Counted from the stretch's first letter, positions 16,851 through 27,632 are shown. The stretch: DNA of 64,000 nucleotides from UBA6663 sp044226485 (GCA_044226485.1 JBGAGY010000001.1:124001-188000); one strand, 5' to 3'. A program made the numbers and translations. The notes: generated by a model not told the origin, from the sequence alone.

Positions 16851-17857
16851 TCGGTCGACGAGGTCTGCTGATTCAAGCCGTAGGCGGCGGCCCCGAGTAA
16901 CCCGGCCTGTGGGTTGAGTATCACCTTCACCGGGATGTCCGTCAACAGACCCTGGAAGCGACCCTTCCGACGCACAGCCGCAAGGAAGGCCGGTTCCTGG
17001 AGCTTGGACAGGATGCGCGGCGGGATGCCGCCACCCAGGTAAATGCCACCGGTGGCCATGACCTTCAGCGCCTGATTGCCGGCCTCCGCCCCCAGGATGG
17101 AGGTAAAAAGGTCAAGCGTCGTCCGACACAGTTCGCACGAGCGCTCGGGGTCGAGCGCGCCGCTGAGGATGACGGGCGTGGGATCGTTGCAGGTGGCAAG
17201 CGCATCGCGCAGCCAGGCAGGTTCCGGCGCGTAGCCTGTGTCTTTCAAGAAGGCGTAGAGGTTCGGAATGCCCAGGCCGCCTGAACAGACGCGTTCATGG
17301 CTCACATGATCGAACCCTTTAACATCCCACAGATACCGAAGGAGCGCGATCTGTTGCTCGTTCATCGGCGCGAAGGATGCGTGGCTGCCCTCGCAGCCAT
17401 GCGCCACGAAACGTCCTTCGTCGATGGTGATGTAAGCTTCCCCCAGACCGGTGCCCGGTGCCAGCACCGAAAGGTTGCCGCCTGGCACCGCCTTTCCGGC
17501 GCTGAGCACATGGACGTCTTCGGCTTTGAGCGCCGGCACGGCGTAGGCCACCGCCTCCAGGTCGTTCAGCAGATGCACGGCGCTCCAGCCGAACGTCGCG
17601 GCGATGCTCCCCGAATCGATCACCCAGGGGAGGTTCGTGATCTGCGCGCGACCGGCCAGGATCGGACCGGCGACGCCGAAGCAGGCCGAGTCGATCTGCA
17701 CAGCCGCCTGGGTCAGAAACTCCCGGATGATGGCTTCAAGGCTGTCGTAGCTCGCACTGGCGAACACCTGCTGCCTGACCGGCGTATGCGGGCCGTTCTC
17801 AGCCGAGTACACCGCCAGGATCGTCTTTGTTCCACCGATATCGCCGGCCAGCAGCAT
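16847..17857 (-). CDS. glk: Glucokinase
   Basis: 336 residues of the Glk (PF02685) type: phosphate-1 motif LLAGDIGGTKTILAVYS, catalytic LLNDLEAVAYAVP, APGTGLGEAYI, GCEGSHASFAP and CSGGLGIPNLYAFL. It would convert glucose to glucose-6-phosphate. Its place 40 bases behind the CGD beta gene suggests that sugar released by the deglycosidase system enters glycolysis here; this is contextual inference. Confidence 0.88.
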   Translation of the reverse strand: MLLAGDIGGTKTILAVYSAENGPHTPVRQQVFASASYDSLEAIIREFLTQAAVQIDSACFGVAGPILAGRAQITNLPWVIDSGSIAATFGWSAVHLLNDLEAVAYAVPALKAEDVHVLSAGKAVPGGNLSVLAPGTGLGEAYITIDEGRFVAHGCEGSHASFAPMNEQQIALLRYLWDVKGFDHVSHERVCSGGLGIPNLYAFLKDTGYAPEPAWLRDALATCNDPTPVILSGALDPERSCELCRTTLDLFTSILGAEAGNQALKVMATGGIYLGGGIPPRILSKLQEPAFLAAVRRKGRFQGLLTDIPVKVILNPQAGLLGAAAYGLNQQTSSTE

Positions 17858-17897
17858 AGAACACCACCTACGGTTATGAGTGAAGGAGGACGGCCTC

Positions 17898-18290
17898 TCA
17901 GGCCGCCAGTGTCAGCGTCTTGGTGTCGGAGCCCGAGAACCCGACCGGCACATACGAGATCTTGAGATGCTGGTTGAGCTGAAGCGTGTGAGTTCCAGCT
18001 GCCAGACCGCCGGCCCGCCTGACGGTCAGAATGCCGACGTCGCCGAACTCCCATTTCGCTTCGGGTTCGTTCTCGAGCTGGGACAGCGGATACGTCGTGC
18101 CGCCGACGGTGACCGTCATGGCTTCACGCGGCATGCGCTCGCCGTCGACAAACAGGTCTGTGTCACCGATCAACGAAAGCACGATGCCGCGGTAATACGG
18201 CAGGCGCACGCCGATCTGAAAGCCCACCACCTGGCCGTCCTCGACAACGTTCTTGAAGGCATCCCCGACAATCATGAATTGGTCGTACAT
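17898..18290 (-). CDS. C-glycoside deglycosidase beta subunit-like (DUF6379), copy 1
   Basis: 130 residues, all-beta, no signal peptide. It resembles the small DUF6379 partner of C-glycoside deglycosidases: VVGFQIGVRLPYYRGIVLSL near residue 20, LFVDGERMPREAMTVTVGG, and WEFGDVGILTVRRAGGL. In known enzymes the beta subunit completes the active site of the TIM-barrel alpha subunit and the pair cleaves the C-C bond of a 3-keto C-glucoside. It follows its alpha gene by 33 bases. It shares the PYYRG core and the closing GSDTKTLTL with copy 2, showing recent paralogy. Confidence 0.8.
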   Translation of the reverse strand: MYDQFMIVGDAFKNVVEDGQVVGFQIGVRLPYYRGIVLSLIGDTDLFVDGERMPREAMTVTVGGTTYPLSQLENEPEAKWEFGDVGILTVRRAGGLAAGTHTLQLNQHLKISYVPVGFSGSDTKTLTLAA

Positions 18291-18323
18291 GGTGTTCGTC
18301 CTTTAACTCGACGTGAACCCTGA

Positions 18324-19343
18324 TCACGCGGCCTGGCCAAGCAGCTTCTTCAACTGGATCTGCTGCAGCCTGACCTGCTCAGTCGCATCGACTTCGATGG
18401 CGTCATCGATCCAGCGGTTGCCCTCGTACTCGGTGCTGAGGTAGCCGCTATAGCCGCCCTCGATGAGCACAGGGACGATCGCTGGATAGTCGATGCTGTA
18501 CTCCGTCGCATCCGAGAGCATCTCGTAGAACTTGGCGTGCACGTGCTTGATGTGAGGCATGAAGTCGAGCAGGCGCCGCGGGTTCGAGTTGCACATGTGG
18601 GTGCCCATGAACGCCAGATAGATGTCCTGCTCGCGGCCGCCCATCTTGAGGATGTTCTCGACCATCTTCTCGTTGTCTTCGCCCTTCTTGTCGACGGCGC
18701 TCAGTTGCCCATGATCGTAGCGATCGACGAGGAACTCCGCGATGTGCGGCGCCATGCCGTCGCGCAGATAGCGCGAGCTGACGACCCGCGGCAAGCGCTT
18801 GCAGTAGATGCCAAGGTCGATGGTGAAGCCCAGATACGGGCATTGCAGTCGCTCGTACAGGGCGATCAGGCGCTGTTCGAGCGCGCTGTCCAGGTCGTTA
18901 GGAGCGTGGACTTCGAGAGCCAGCGTCACCTTGTAACGCTCGGCGTCCCCGGCCAGGCGCTCGAGGATCTCGGGTTCGATGTCGTGGATGACGCGGATGA
19001 CGCCGCAGCCAAGTTTGCTGGCGTTCACGATGTCGCGCCGGATCGACTCGACGCGCTCGTCCTGCGACATCACGCGCCCTTTGTACTTGTTCCAATCCAG
19101 GAACATGTCGAGGCAGACGGGCGTCAGGCCGTACTTGTCCATCCAGCCATGCCACTGCTTGACGAAATCATCGGGGATGTTCGGGTAGCCGCGGATCATC
19201 TGATCGCCGATGATCTCGATCCCTCGGACGTCAAGGCTGGCGCAGGTGGCGAGCAGGTCCTCGAGGGACTTCCGTTTGTGAAAGTACTCCTCTTGAAAGC
19301 TATATAGCGAAACGCCGCGTTTGATGGAAACGGATGCAGTCAT
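18324..19343 (-). CDS. C-glycoside deglycosidase alpha subunit-like TIM barrel, copy 1
   Basis: 339 residues of the xylose isomerase/AP endonuclease-2 fold (sugar phosphate isomerase/epimerase superfamily). Likely metal ligands in order: Glu144 (ALEVHAPND), Asp176 (FTIDLGIY), His269 (KHVHAKFYEM) and Glu305 (STEYEGNRW), the E-D-H-E set used by C-glycoside deglycosidases. ATG 19343 begins MTASVSIKRGVSLYSFQEE; the frame runs to 19463 without conserved sequence. First gene of the operon alpha-beta-glk-MFS. An ordinary sugar epimerase is the alternative, but the beta neighbour argues against it. Confidence 0.78.
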   Translation of the reverse strand: MTASVSIKRGVSLYSFQEEYFHKRKSLEDLLATCASLDVRGIEIIGDQMIRGYPNIPDDFVKQWHGWMDKYGLTPVCLDMFLDWNKYKGRVMSQDERVESIRRDIVNASKLGCGVIRVIHDIEPEILERLAGDAERYKVTLALEVHAPNDLDSALEQRLIALYERLQCPYLGFTIDLGIYCKRLPRVVSSRYLRDGMAPHIAEFLVDRYDHGQLSAVDKKGEDNEKMVENILKMGGREQDIYLAFMGTHMCNSNPRRLLDFMPHIKHVHAKFYEMLSDATEYSIDYPAIVPVLIEGGYSGYLSTEYEGNRWIDDAIEVDATEQVRLQQIQLKKLLGQAA

Positions 19344-19604
19344 CGTCAAATCCTCGATTTCCAGCGTAGATGAAGCGTATGGGCAAGTTCGCGGCCGATC
19401 CGAGGGCCCGGCTATGGTAGTATGTGCGCCTACCCAAATGGGCCCGGTGAACGGACGCTCCACGGCGGGTCAACCGCCGCAGAATCCCCACTGCACCACC
19501 TTACAGCGGCCGGAGCGGATGGTAACTTCGCCTGGGTTCGCTCTTTATTTCGCCTCTTTCGGATGCCGGAATCCACGAATGCCGGCCCGAAGAGGATCGT
19601 GAAC

Positions 19605-22600
19605 ATGGCCGGTCACCGACAGTATCGAGTCACCGACTATCGCTTCGGGCAAATGATCCTGGCCTTGCGTGAGAAGATCGGCCTCACGCAGAACCAGGTG
19701 GCCGACTCCCTGGCCGTGTCACGGCGAACCATCCAGCATTGGGAAGCCGGCACCGCTTTCCCGGACATCCACCATCTCAAAAATCTCATCGCCCACTATC
19801 TGAGCCTGCGGGGTTTCGTGCCCGGCACGGAGTGGGATGAGGCCCGGGCGATCTGGGCCCAGGCAGATGAGAGCGCCTCCCGCCGAAAATCCATGTTCGA
19901 CGAGCAATGGTTCGCCTCGTTGCTCGCGCAACAGACCACGAGCGGCAGACTCGCGGCGCCTCACCTGGCGGCCTCAGCGGAGCCCGATGCTGCAGCGCTG
20001 CGCATCGATTGGGGAGACGCGCCCGACGTCGCTCACGTCTTCGGCCGCGACGCCGAACTCGCCGAGCTGAAACGGGAAGTGCTCGAAAAGGGATGCCGGC
20101 TGGTGACCGTGCTCGGCCTCGGCGGCATCGGGAAGACGACGCTCGTGGTCAGGTTTGCGCAGGACGTCGCTTCCAAGTTCGACTATGTCGTCTGGCGTTC
20201 ATTGCACAACGCGCCGGAGCTTCAAGACCTCCTGACCGAGTTCTTCCAGATCCTGTCGCCTGTCAGACCCGCGAAGCCCACCATCCCCCTGCTGCTTGAT
20301 CTTCTCAAACAGCAGCGGTGCTTGCTCATCCTCGATAACGTTGAAACCCTTCAACGCGCCGGCAATTTCTCAGGCACCTACCGCGAAGGCTTCGAGGAGT
20401 ATCAGCGCCTGTTTCAGAGCATCGCGCAAACACGCCACAAGAGCTGCGTGATCCTGACCAGCCGCGAGATGCCGGTCAACCTCGAGGTCGTCGAAGGCCG
20501 TGAACTTCCCGTCCGTGTCATGAAGCTGACCGGCCTGAGCAGCGCCGCCAGCCAGGCGCTGTTGACCGACAAGGGCCTCCATGGGCCCGCAGATGCCTGG
20601 GACGTCTTCGTCCACTACTACACGGGCAACCCGTTAGCCCTGAAGATCGCATCGGCCACCGTCCGCGATCTGTTCGCCGGGGACCTGGCGGCCTTTCTGC
20701 GCGAGGCGCCCGTCACGCTCCATACGTTGCAGCAATTGCTGGGCAATCAGTTCGAACATCTATCGGTGCTCGAAAAAGACATCCTGTTCTGGCTGGCCAT
20801 CGAACGCGATCCGGTGCCGCTGTCGACGCTTCGGGGCAATTTCCTGCTCGACATCCCCGGCCACGAAATCCTCTCGGGTCTGCTCTCGCTGCTGCAGCGC
20901 TCGCTCATCGAGCGTAACGACCAGGGCGCCGAGTTCTCGCTGTTGCCGGTGCTCCTGGAATTCACCACGGATCGGCTCGTCAGTGTGGTGGCTGACCAGA
21001 TCGTGCAGCGCAACCTGGAAGCCGTCTCGAAGTACTGCCTCGTCAAGAGCCAGAGCATCGATCAGGTCCGCGAGAGCCAGGTGCGCATGATCCTCGACCC
21101 GTTGGTGACGCGCCTGCGCCGCCACTTCGGCAGCACCTCGCTGTTAGTCAGCCATCTGCGCGGGCTTCTGGGCGACGCGCGCCGGTTGCCGCACGAAACC
21201 CAGGGCTACGTCGGCGGCAATCTGGCCAACCTCATGGCCCAGGTCAACGGCCACCTCAAGCATGAGGATTTTTCGGGGCTCCTGCTGCGCCAGATCGACC
21301 TTCAGGGCCTCGAGGCGCAGGACTCGGACTTCACCGGGGCCACGTTCGTCGACTCGCGCTTCACGGAACCGCTCGAGACGATCAGCGCCATGACGCTCAG
21401 CCCGCGCGGCACCTATCTGGCGGCGAGCACCTACAGCGGGCAGATGCGCTGCTGGCGCGTGAGCGACGGCAAACCGGTCTGGACGACGACCCGAGCCCGC
21501 CGCGCCTGGTCGCTGGCCTTCAGTCCTGACGAAAGCATGCTGGCGTGCAGTCATTTCGCCGGGCTTGTGAGCCTGTGGGATGTCGCGACAGGTCAGCTCC
21601 AGCAGGTGTTCGAAGGCCATGAAGACTGGGTTCACTCCGTTGCGTTTCACCCATCCGGCCGTTACCTCGCATCCGGCGGCATCGACGCCAACGTCTTGAT
21701 CTGGGATCTGCAAACGCGAACCCTGCTCCAAACGCTCAAAGGGCATGGAGCACGGGTGTGGTCCCTGGCCTTCAACCCCGACGGCGAAACCCTCGTCTCA
21801 GGCGCCGGCGAAGAGTCGGTTTTGATTTGGGATTGGCGCGCGGGCACCGTGCAACGGAGCCTGAAGCACCCTTCTGCCGGGTTGGTTCGAATCGCCTTTC
21901 ATCCCGGAGGACAATGGCTGGCGACCTGCTGCGAAGAGAACCCGCAGACCCTTCTCTGGGATGTCAGGTCAGGCGAACTTGTCGCCGCGGTGACCACCCG
22001 TTCGAATGGCCCGACCGCGGTGGCGTTCAACGCCACCGGCACGATGTTGATTACTGGCGGCCATGATGGTTCGGTGGAGCTCTGGCGGCTTCAAGGTGAA
22101 CATCCGCCGATCTATCAGAGGATGTTGATGGGGCATCACAACTCCGTCAGCGTCCTGGCGCACGGTTCCAGCGACCTCCTGGCCACACTGTCGGATGGCG
22201 GGAGCATTCGCCTCTGGAATGTCGAGAGCGGAAGGCTTCTGCGAGTCGTGGCCGGCTACAGCCGTCTGATCGGCGCGAGCGCGTTCAGCCCGGATGGCGC
22301 CCTGCTCTATCACGGCGATGCCAGCGGCAAAGTGCGGGTGTGGGACATCCACAAGCGGCGTTACATCGCCTCCATCCAGGCGCACACTGGGCCGATCTGG
22401 GTCATCGCGACCCACCCTGACGGCAAGACCATCGCGACCACCGGCGACGACCGCCATGTGCGCATCTGGGACGTCGACGCCCAGCAGTGCCTGCACTCCT
22501 TCTCAGGGCATCAAGGCCCGGTCTTTACGATGGCCTTCAACCGCGACGGGACGGTCCTGGCCAGCGCCGGAGTGTCGCACGCCATACTGCTTTGGAACAC

Positions 22601-23273
22601 ACGCGAAGTCGAGCACGCGGCGCCGCTCGCTCGCATCGAGACCGACGACGACGTCTGGTCGTTGGAGTTCGATAGCGACGGGCACCACCTGGTCAGCGGT
22701 CACATGAATGGATCCGTGACGATCTGGGATCTCGAATCCCGGCGGCCCGAGTTGACGGTCCAACACGGCACCACGCCGGTCGGGGCCTTGCGTTACGGCT
22801 CCGATGGGCTCACGTTGATCACGAACGACAACCACGATCTCCTGAAGTTCTGGGATATCCGGACCGGGGATTGTTTGCGCACCATCCCGATCCGGTCAGC
22901 CGGCAACCGCACGAACGCCGTCGCGATCGGAAAGGACGGGCGCCTTGTGGCCACGGGCAGCGTCGACCCGGTTGTGATCGTTCGCCGGTTCGATGCCGAC
23001 TCAACGCCGACGCAGACCACGGTCTTTCCCGGTCATCTGAACCGCGTATGGGGAATCGCATTGAGCCCGGACGAACGCTACGTGGCCAGCGGAGACGAAG
23101 AAGGCACGACCCTTGTTTGCGACACCGAGACCGGCCAGGTCCTCGAGAAGATCATGCTGGATCGGCCGTACGAGCGAATGAACATTTTCGGCGTCGCCGG
23201 TCTGAACGCAGCCGAGTTTGCGGCGCTGAAGGCACTCGGGGCCGTCGACTCGAACCCTGACGCACGGCCCTAG
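19605..23273 (+). CDS. XRE-HTH / NB-ARC / WD40-repeat STAND protein
   Basis: 1222 residues. An XRE helix-turn-helix (about 8-65: IGLTQNQVADSLAVSRRTIQ) is followed by an NB-ARC ATPase with Walker A LGLGGIGKTTLVVRF (about 170) and Walker B CLLILDNVETL. A short pentapeptide-like stretch (LQGLEAQDSDFTGATF) leads into about 13 WD40 repeats (590-1200; for example GHEDWVHSVAFHPSGRYLAS). Such STAND proteins act as ATP-driven signalling switches or transcription factors. ATG 19605 is preceded by GAGG; the frame opens at 19422. It is divergent from the CGD operon 1, so it could regulate it, but nothing in the sequence proves that. Confidence 0.88.
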   Translation: MAGHRQYRVTDYRFGQMILALREKIGLTQNQVADSLAVSRRTIQHWEAGTAFPDIHHLKNLIAHYLSLRGFVPGTEWDEARAIWAQADESASRRKSMFDEQWFASLLAQQTTSGRLAAPHLAASAEPDAAALRIDWGDAPDVAHVFGRDAELAELKREVLEKGCRLVTVLGLGGIGKTTLVVRFAQDVASKFDYVVWRSLHNAPELQDLLTEFFQILSPVRPAKPTIPLLLDLLKQQRCLLILDNVETLQRAGNFSGTYREGFEEYQRLFQSIAQTRHKSCVILTSREMPVNLEVVEGRELPVRVMKLTGLSSAASQALLTDKGLHGPADAWDVFVHYYTGNPLALKIASATVRDLFAGDLAAFLREAPVTLHTLQQLLGNQFEHLSVLEKDILFWLAIERDPVPLSTLRGNFLLDIPGHEILSGLLSLLQRSLIERNDQGAEFSLLPVLLEFTTDRLVSVVADQIVQRNLEAVSKYCLVKSQSIDQVRESQVRMILDPLVTRLRRHFGSTSLLVSHLRGLLGDARRLPHETQGYVGGNLANLMAQVNGHLKHEDFSGLLLRQIDLQGLEAQDSDFTGATFVDSRFTEPLETISAMTLSPRGTYLAASTYSGQMRCWRVSDGKPVWTTTRARRAWSLAFSPDESMLACSHFAGLVSLWDVATGQLQQVFEGHEDWVHSVAFHPSGRYLASGGIDANVLIWDLQTRTLLQTLKGHGARVWSLAFNPDGETLVSGAGEESVLIWDWRAGTVQRSLKHPSAGLVRIAFHPGGQWLATCCEENPQTLLWDVRSGELVAAVTTRSNGPTAVAFNATGTMLITGGHDGSVELWRLQGEHPPIYQRMLMGHHNSVSVLAHGSSDLLATLSDGGSIRLWNVESGRLLRVVAGYSRLIGASAFSPDGALLYHGDASGKVRVWDIHKRRYIASIQAHTGPIWVIATHPDGKTIATTGDDRHVRIWDVDAQQCLHSFSGHQGPVFTMAFNRDGTVLASAGVSHAILLWNTREVEHAAPLARIETDDDVWSLEFDSDGHHLVSGHMNGSVTIWDLESRRPELTVQHGTTPVGALRYGSDGLTLITNDNHDLLKFWDIRTGDCLRTIPIRSAGNRTNAVAIGKDGRLVATGSVDPVVIVRRFDADSTPTQTTVFPGHLNRVWGIALSPDERYVASGDEEGTTLVCDTETGQVLEKIMLDRPYERMNIFGVAGLNAAEFAALKALGAVDSNPDARP

Positions 23274-23301
23274 CTGTCACCAGCCCAAAGATGAACCGTA
23301 A

Positions 23302-23344
23302 CGGGTCGTCTGGCTCGGAGCGCTGCTCCTGGTCAGACGACCCG
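23302..23344. terminator. Bidirectional hairpin between convergent genes
   Basis: Perfect 11-bp arms 23302-23312 and 23334-23344 (CGGGTCGTCTG and complement) with a 21-nt loop, between the WD40 gene stop and the ABC ATPase stop. Confidence 0.6.
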
Positions 23345-23351
23345 CTTGCGT

Positions 23352-24353
23352 TTACGGCTGCAGGTGGCAGCGCACCCAATGGTCGGGCGACAGCTGGGTC
23401 ACCGCCGGCATCGATTTCCGGCAAACATCCATCACGTGCGGGCACCGCGGCGCGAACGGACAGCCGGGCGGCTGGTTGATGAGAGACGGGATCTCGCCGC
23501 GAGCTTCGTCGTCGCCCGTCACGAGGCCGGCTTCGGGGTCCGGCACGGCGGAGAGCAGAAGCTTCGTGTAGGGATGAGCTGGCTGATCCATCAACTCGGT
23601 GCTCTCCGCGCACTCCACCTGGTGCCCGGCATACATCACGATCGTGCGGTCGCCGATGTAGCGCGCGCTCGCCAGGTCGTGGGTGATGTACAGGAACCCG
23701 ATCCCGCGCTCTTCCTTGAGTTGCTCGATCAGATTGAGGATGCCCATGCGGATCGAGACGTCGAGCATCGAGACGGGCTCGTCGGCCAGGATGATCTCAG
23801 GCTCGACGGCCAACGCGCGGGCAATGGCCACGCGCTGCCTCTGTCCGCCGGAGAGCTGATACGGATACTTGGCCGCGAACTCCGCCGGCGGGTTGAACCC
23901 CACAGTGGCCAACAGGTCGACGACGGCCTGTTTGGCGTTGCGGCCGCCGCGATGGATGCCGATCGGCCGCTCGATATGCGCGCCGATGGTCATCGCCGGG
24001 TTGAGCGAACCGTAAGGATCCTGGAAGATCATCTGAATGGCGCGACGATAGGCCAGGGAAGCCGACCCGGGTTCGCTCTTCAGAACGTTCTTGCCGTGCA
24101 AGTAGATCTCGCCGCTCGTCGGTTCGATCAGGCGCGAGATCAGGCGGGCCGTCGTCGACTTTCCGCTCCCAGACTCACCGACCAAAGCCACGACCTCGCC
24201 ACGGCTGACCGTGAACGTCGCATCCGTGAGCGCATGCACAAGCTTTGGCTTCAACACATTGCCGATGTCGAAGCGCTTGGTCAGCTTCCGGACGTCGAGA
24301 GCCGGCCCGGCCGTGGCGGTTTGTTGTGTCATCGGCGCTTCCTGGATCGACAT
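23352..24353 (-). CDS. Oligopeptide/oligosaccharide ABC transporter ATPase (OppF/DppF-like)
   Basis: 333 residues: Walker A LVGESGSGKSTTARLI, Q-loop QMIFQDPYGSLNPAMTIGAH, signature LSGGQRQRVAIARALA, Walker B IILADEPVSMLDVS and ITHDLASARYIGD. The C-terminal oligopeptide/dipeptide extension with Cys pair (GCPFAPRCPHVMDVC) marks the Opp/Dpp family. Last gene of the long minus-strand operon; translation may start at ATG 24353 or at ATG 24332 (MTQQTATAGPAL). Confidence 0.9.
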   Translation of the reverse strand: MSIQEAPMTQQTATAGPALDVRKLTKRFDIGNVLKPKLVHALTDATFTVSRGEVVALVGESGSGKSTTARLISRLIEPTSGEIYLHGKNVLKSEPGSASLAYRRAIQMIFQDPYGSLNPAMTIGAHIERPIGIHRGGRNAKQAVVDLLATVGFNPPAEFAAKYPYQLSGGQRQRVAIARALAVEPEIILADEPVSMLDVSIRMGILNLIEQLKEERGIGFLYITHDLASARYIGDRTIVMYAGHQVECAESTELMDQPAHPYTKLLLSAVPDPEAGLVTGDDEARGEIPSLINQPPGCPFAPRCPHVMDVCRKSMPAVTQLSPDHWVRCHLQP

Positions 24354-24354
24354 G

Positions 24355-24420
24355 GCTACCTCATGAACCTGACCGTGGACTGCGGATGGCGGACCGCAGA
24401 AGGCGCGTGAGCGTCAGGCG
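24355..24420. repeat. Partial copy of the GGCGGACCGCAGA-type repeat
   Basis: The 143-bp gap between the two ATPase genes contains ctgcggatggcggaccgcagaa-like sequence, resembling one arm of the repeats at 35816 and 44982. The other arm is not evident. Confidence 0.35.
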
Positions 24421-24496
24421 AAGGACGATGGGCCCTGGCCGTGCTCCGGTGAGGGCGCGTGACACCCTTGCACATTCTGCCTTCCATCATCCGGCG

Positions 24497-25489
<993 letters not shown>

Positions 25490-25510
25490 GGCGTCGCCAT
25501 CCTGTTCGTC

Positions 25511-26491
25511 TCACGCTGTGGGCTCATGGGTCCGCGGGACCACGGGCGTCGCGCGCACGCTGCGGGCGAAGAGATCGCCGGCCACGCGCCGCACGATGCT
25601 CTCGGCCTGCAGACGCGGGTTGGTGATCTCATCCATACCGTAGTTGATCAGCGCCAGGCCGAAAGCCACAAGCGCCACCGCCAACCCGGAGGGCACAAAA
25701 GCCCACCAGGCGCCGATCATCAGGGCCCCGCCGTTTTGAGCCCAGAAAAGGTTCGTGCCCCAGGTGACGTCCTGCGTACTCGCCAGACCGAGGAAGGCCA
25801 GGCCGGTCGAGGCCATGATGCCGTAGATGACGGCGCCGATGAAGCCGCCGACGATGATGTTGACCATGTTCGGCAGGATGTGCACGAAGATGATCTTCAA
25901 CCCGGGCTCGCCACTGACGACCGCTGCCGCGACAAAATCCTTTTCGCGCAACGACATCGTCTGAGCACGGACGATGCGGCCGTTGAACGCCCAACCGGTG
26001 ATGGCGAGCGCGAAGATGATCGTGGCTGTCCCCGGCTTGAGATATGCCGAGAGCAGCACGAGAAGCGGTAGTCCCGGGATGACCAGGAACAGGTTCATAA
26101 TGAAGTTCAAGACGTCGTCGACCCAGCCGCGGTAGTATCCGGCGATCATGCCGACGACCACGGCGATAGTCGTCATCAGGAACGCTGAGCCGAAGCCGAT
26201 GATGAGCGACAGCTGCCCGCCCCACACCAGCTGGCGGAAGACGTCCTTGCCCTGCGGATTGGTGCCCATAATGTACTGAGCCGAGGGCGGCTTGTTGATG
26301 CCGCCGACGAACTTCTTGGGATCACCCGGCGCGACCCACTGCGCGAAGACGGCGGCCAGGACGAAGACCAAGACGATCGCCAACCCGATTCGCGCTTTGG
26401 AACTGCGCAGCAGAGTCCCGACCGGGCCAAGGCGCGAGAGCCAGGACGCTGAGTTGCGTGGAGAGGTGGGCTTGGTGGTTGCCGTGCTCAT
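25511..26491 (-). CDS. ABC transporter permease (OppC/DppC-like)
   Basis: 326 residues. A cytoplasmic N-terminus precedes IGLAIVLVFVLAAVFAQWV; the OppC motif ILGTN..KD appears as YIMGTNPQGKDVFRQLVWGG; the core EAA-type loop is LREKDFVAAAVVSGEPGLKI followed by IFVHILPNMVNIIVGG. It forms the channel with the OppB-like gene 12 bases upstream. Confidence 0.9.
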   Translation of the reverse strand: MSTATTKPTSPRNSASWLSRLGPVGTLLRSSKARIGLAIVLVFVLAAVFAQWVAPGDPKKFVGGINKPPSAQYIMGTNPQGKDVFRQLVWGGQLSLIIGFGSAFLMTTIAVVVGMIAGYYRGWVDDVLNFIMNLFLVIPGLPLLVLLSAYLKPGTATIIFALAITGWAFNGRIVRAQTMSLREKDFVAAAVVSGEPGLKIIFVHILPNMVNIIVGGFIGAVIYGIMASTGLAFLGLASTQDVTWGTNLFWAQNGGALMIGAWWAFVPSGLAVALVAFGLALINYGMDEITNPRLQAESIVRRVAGDLFARSVRATPVVPRTHEPTA

Positions 26492-26503
26492 CGCGTCGCC
26501 TCC

Positions 26504-27481
26504 TCAGGCCGTCCGCACGCGGGGATCCAGCCACGTGTACAGGATGTCCACCACAAAGTTGGCCGCCAGGATTCCGAGCGTGATCATCATGAACAGGCCC
26601 TGCATGAGCGGATAGTCGCGGCCGTTCACGGCGTAGATCAACAGGAAACCGAGGCCAGGGTACGAGAACACCGTCTCGATCAGGATCTGGCCGCTCAAGA
26701 TCGATCCGATGGCGACGCCCAGGCCGGTGACGCCCGGCAGGAGCGCGTTGCGCGCGGCGTACCGGAACATGATGCGCAGTTGCTTGAGGCCTTTGGCCTC
26801 GGCCATCGTCACGTAGTCTTCGGCCAGCACGCTGACCATCACGTTACGCATGCCGAGCGCCCAACCGCCCATGCCGAGCAGGATCGACGTCGTGGCGGGC
26901 AGCACCATGTGCTGGGCCACGCTGCCGATGAACGCGAGGTTGAAGCCCTGCGGTAACTTGGTGTCGTAGGCATGACTGATCGGGAGCCAATCCAGCTGGA
27001 CACCGAACGTATACAGGAGGCCGAGCGCGAGGAAGAAGGCCGGGAACGAACCGATAAAGATCAGCAGCGGCGGAAAGACGGTATCCACGGCTCCGCCACG
27101 GCGCCATGATCCGATGACGCCGATCAGGTTGCCCAGAATGAAACTGAGGATGAGCGAGATCCCGCCAAGCAGCACCGTCCAGATCAAGCCGTTCGAGATG
27201 ACCCTGGTCACCGGCGCCGGGAAGTACGTGTACGAGACGCCGAAGTCGCCCTGTGTGAGGCGTACCAGGTAGGTGCCGTATTGCTCGATGAGCGGGGCGT
27301 CGCTGAGGCCGAGGGCATCGCGGACGCGTTGCAGGTCGTCCTGCGTGAGTTTGCCGGCCGAGGTGCCGAGGATCGTGGCCACGGGGTCGCCCGGGAGCAG
27401 GCGGGGCAGGAAGAAGTTGATGGTGATCGCCACCGCCAACGCCGCCAGATAGAACCCCAAACGCCGCACAAGGTATGGCAT
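26504..27481 (-). CDS. ABC transporter permease (OppB/DppB-like)
   Basis: 325 residues with the OppB/DppB N-terminus (LVRRLGFYLAALAVAITINF, FFLPRLLPGDP) and loop EDYVTMAEAKGLKQLRIMFR followed by YAARNALLPGVTGLG. Six helices. It follows the binding-protein gene after a 168-bp gap with two hairpins. Confidence 0.9.
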   Translation of the reverse strand: MPYLVRRLGFYLAALAVAITINFFLPRLLPGDPVATILGTSAGKLTQDDLQRVRDALGLSDAPLIEQYGTYLVRLTQGDFGVSYTYFPAPVTRVISNGLIWTVLLGGISLILSFILGNLIGVIGSWRRGGAVDTVFPPLLIFIGSFPAFFLALGLLYTFGVQLDWLPISHAYDTKLPQGFNLAFIGSVAQHMVLPATTSILLGMGGWALGMRNVMVSVLAEDYVTMAEAKGLKQLRIMFRYAARNALLPGVTGLGVAIGSILSGQILIETVFSYPGLGFLLIYAVNGRDYPLMQGLFMMITLGILAANFVVDILYTWLDPRVRTA

Positions 27482-27506
27482 CGTGGCCCTCCAAACGTCA
27501 GGTGCG

Positions 27507-27632
27507 ACAGGGGTGCTCCAGCGCGGGGGGCGTTGCCTCAGTGCCCTGGAGCACCCCTGTTGGACCTATTCTACAAGTCGTGCGCGGGAGAGAGGGTGTG
27601 CGCCTCCCCCCTGCCCGGGCGAGGCGCACACC
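27507..27632 (-). terminator. Two tandem hairpins between binding-protein and permease genes
   Basis: Hairpin 1 has 15-bp perfect arms 27507-27521 and 27546-27560; hairpin 2 has 12-bp perfect arms 27595-27606 and 27621-27632. They fill most of the 168-bp gap. On the minus strand they lie directly after the binding-protein stop, a layout that usually lowers permease expression relative to the binding protein. Confidence 0.6.

Noticed and set aside
15456..16871. A 471-codon plus-strand frame over the MFS gene.
   Set aside because: The MFS protein on the minus strand has clean helices and motifs; the plus-strand product is Arg/Gln/Asp-rich shadow sequence.
19389..19450. Inverted GGGCCCGG words flanking a 30-base centre upstream of CGD operon 1.
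   Set aside because: The arms are short and GC-only, expected by chance at this composition, and there is no matching element elsewhere.
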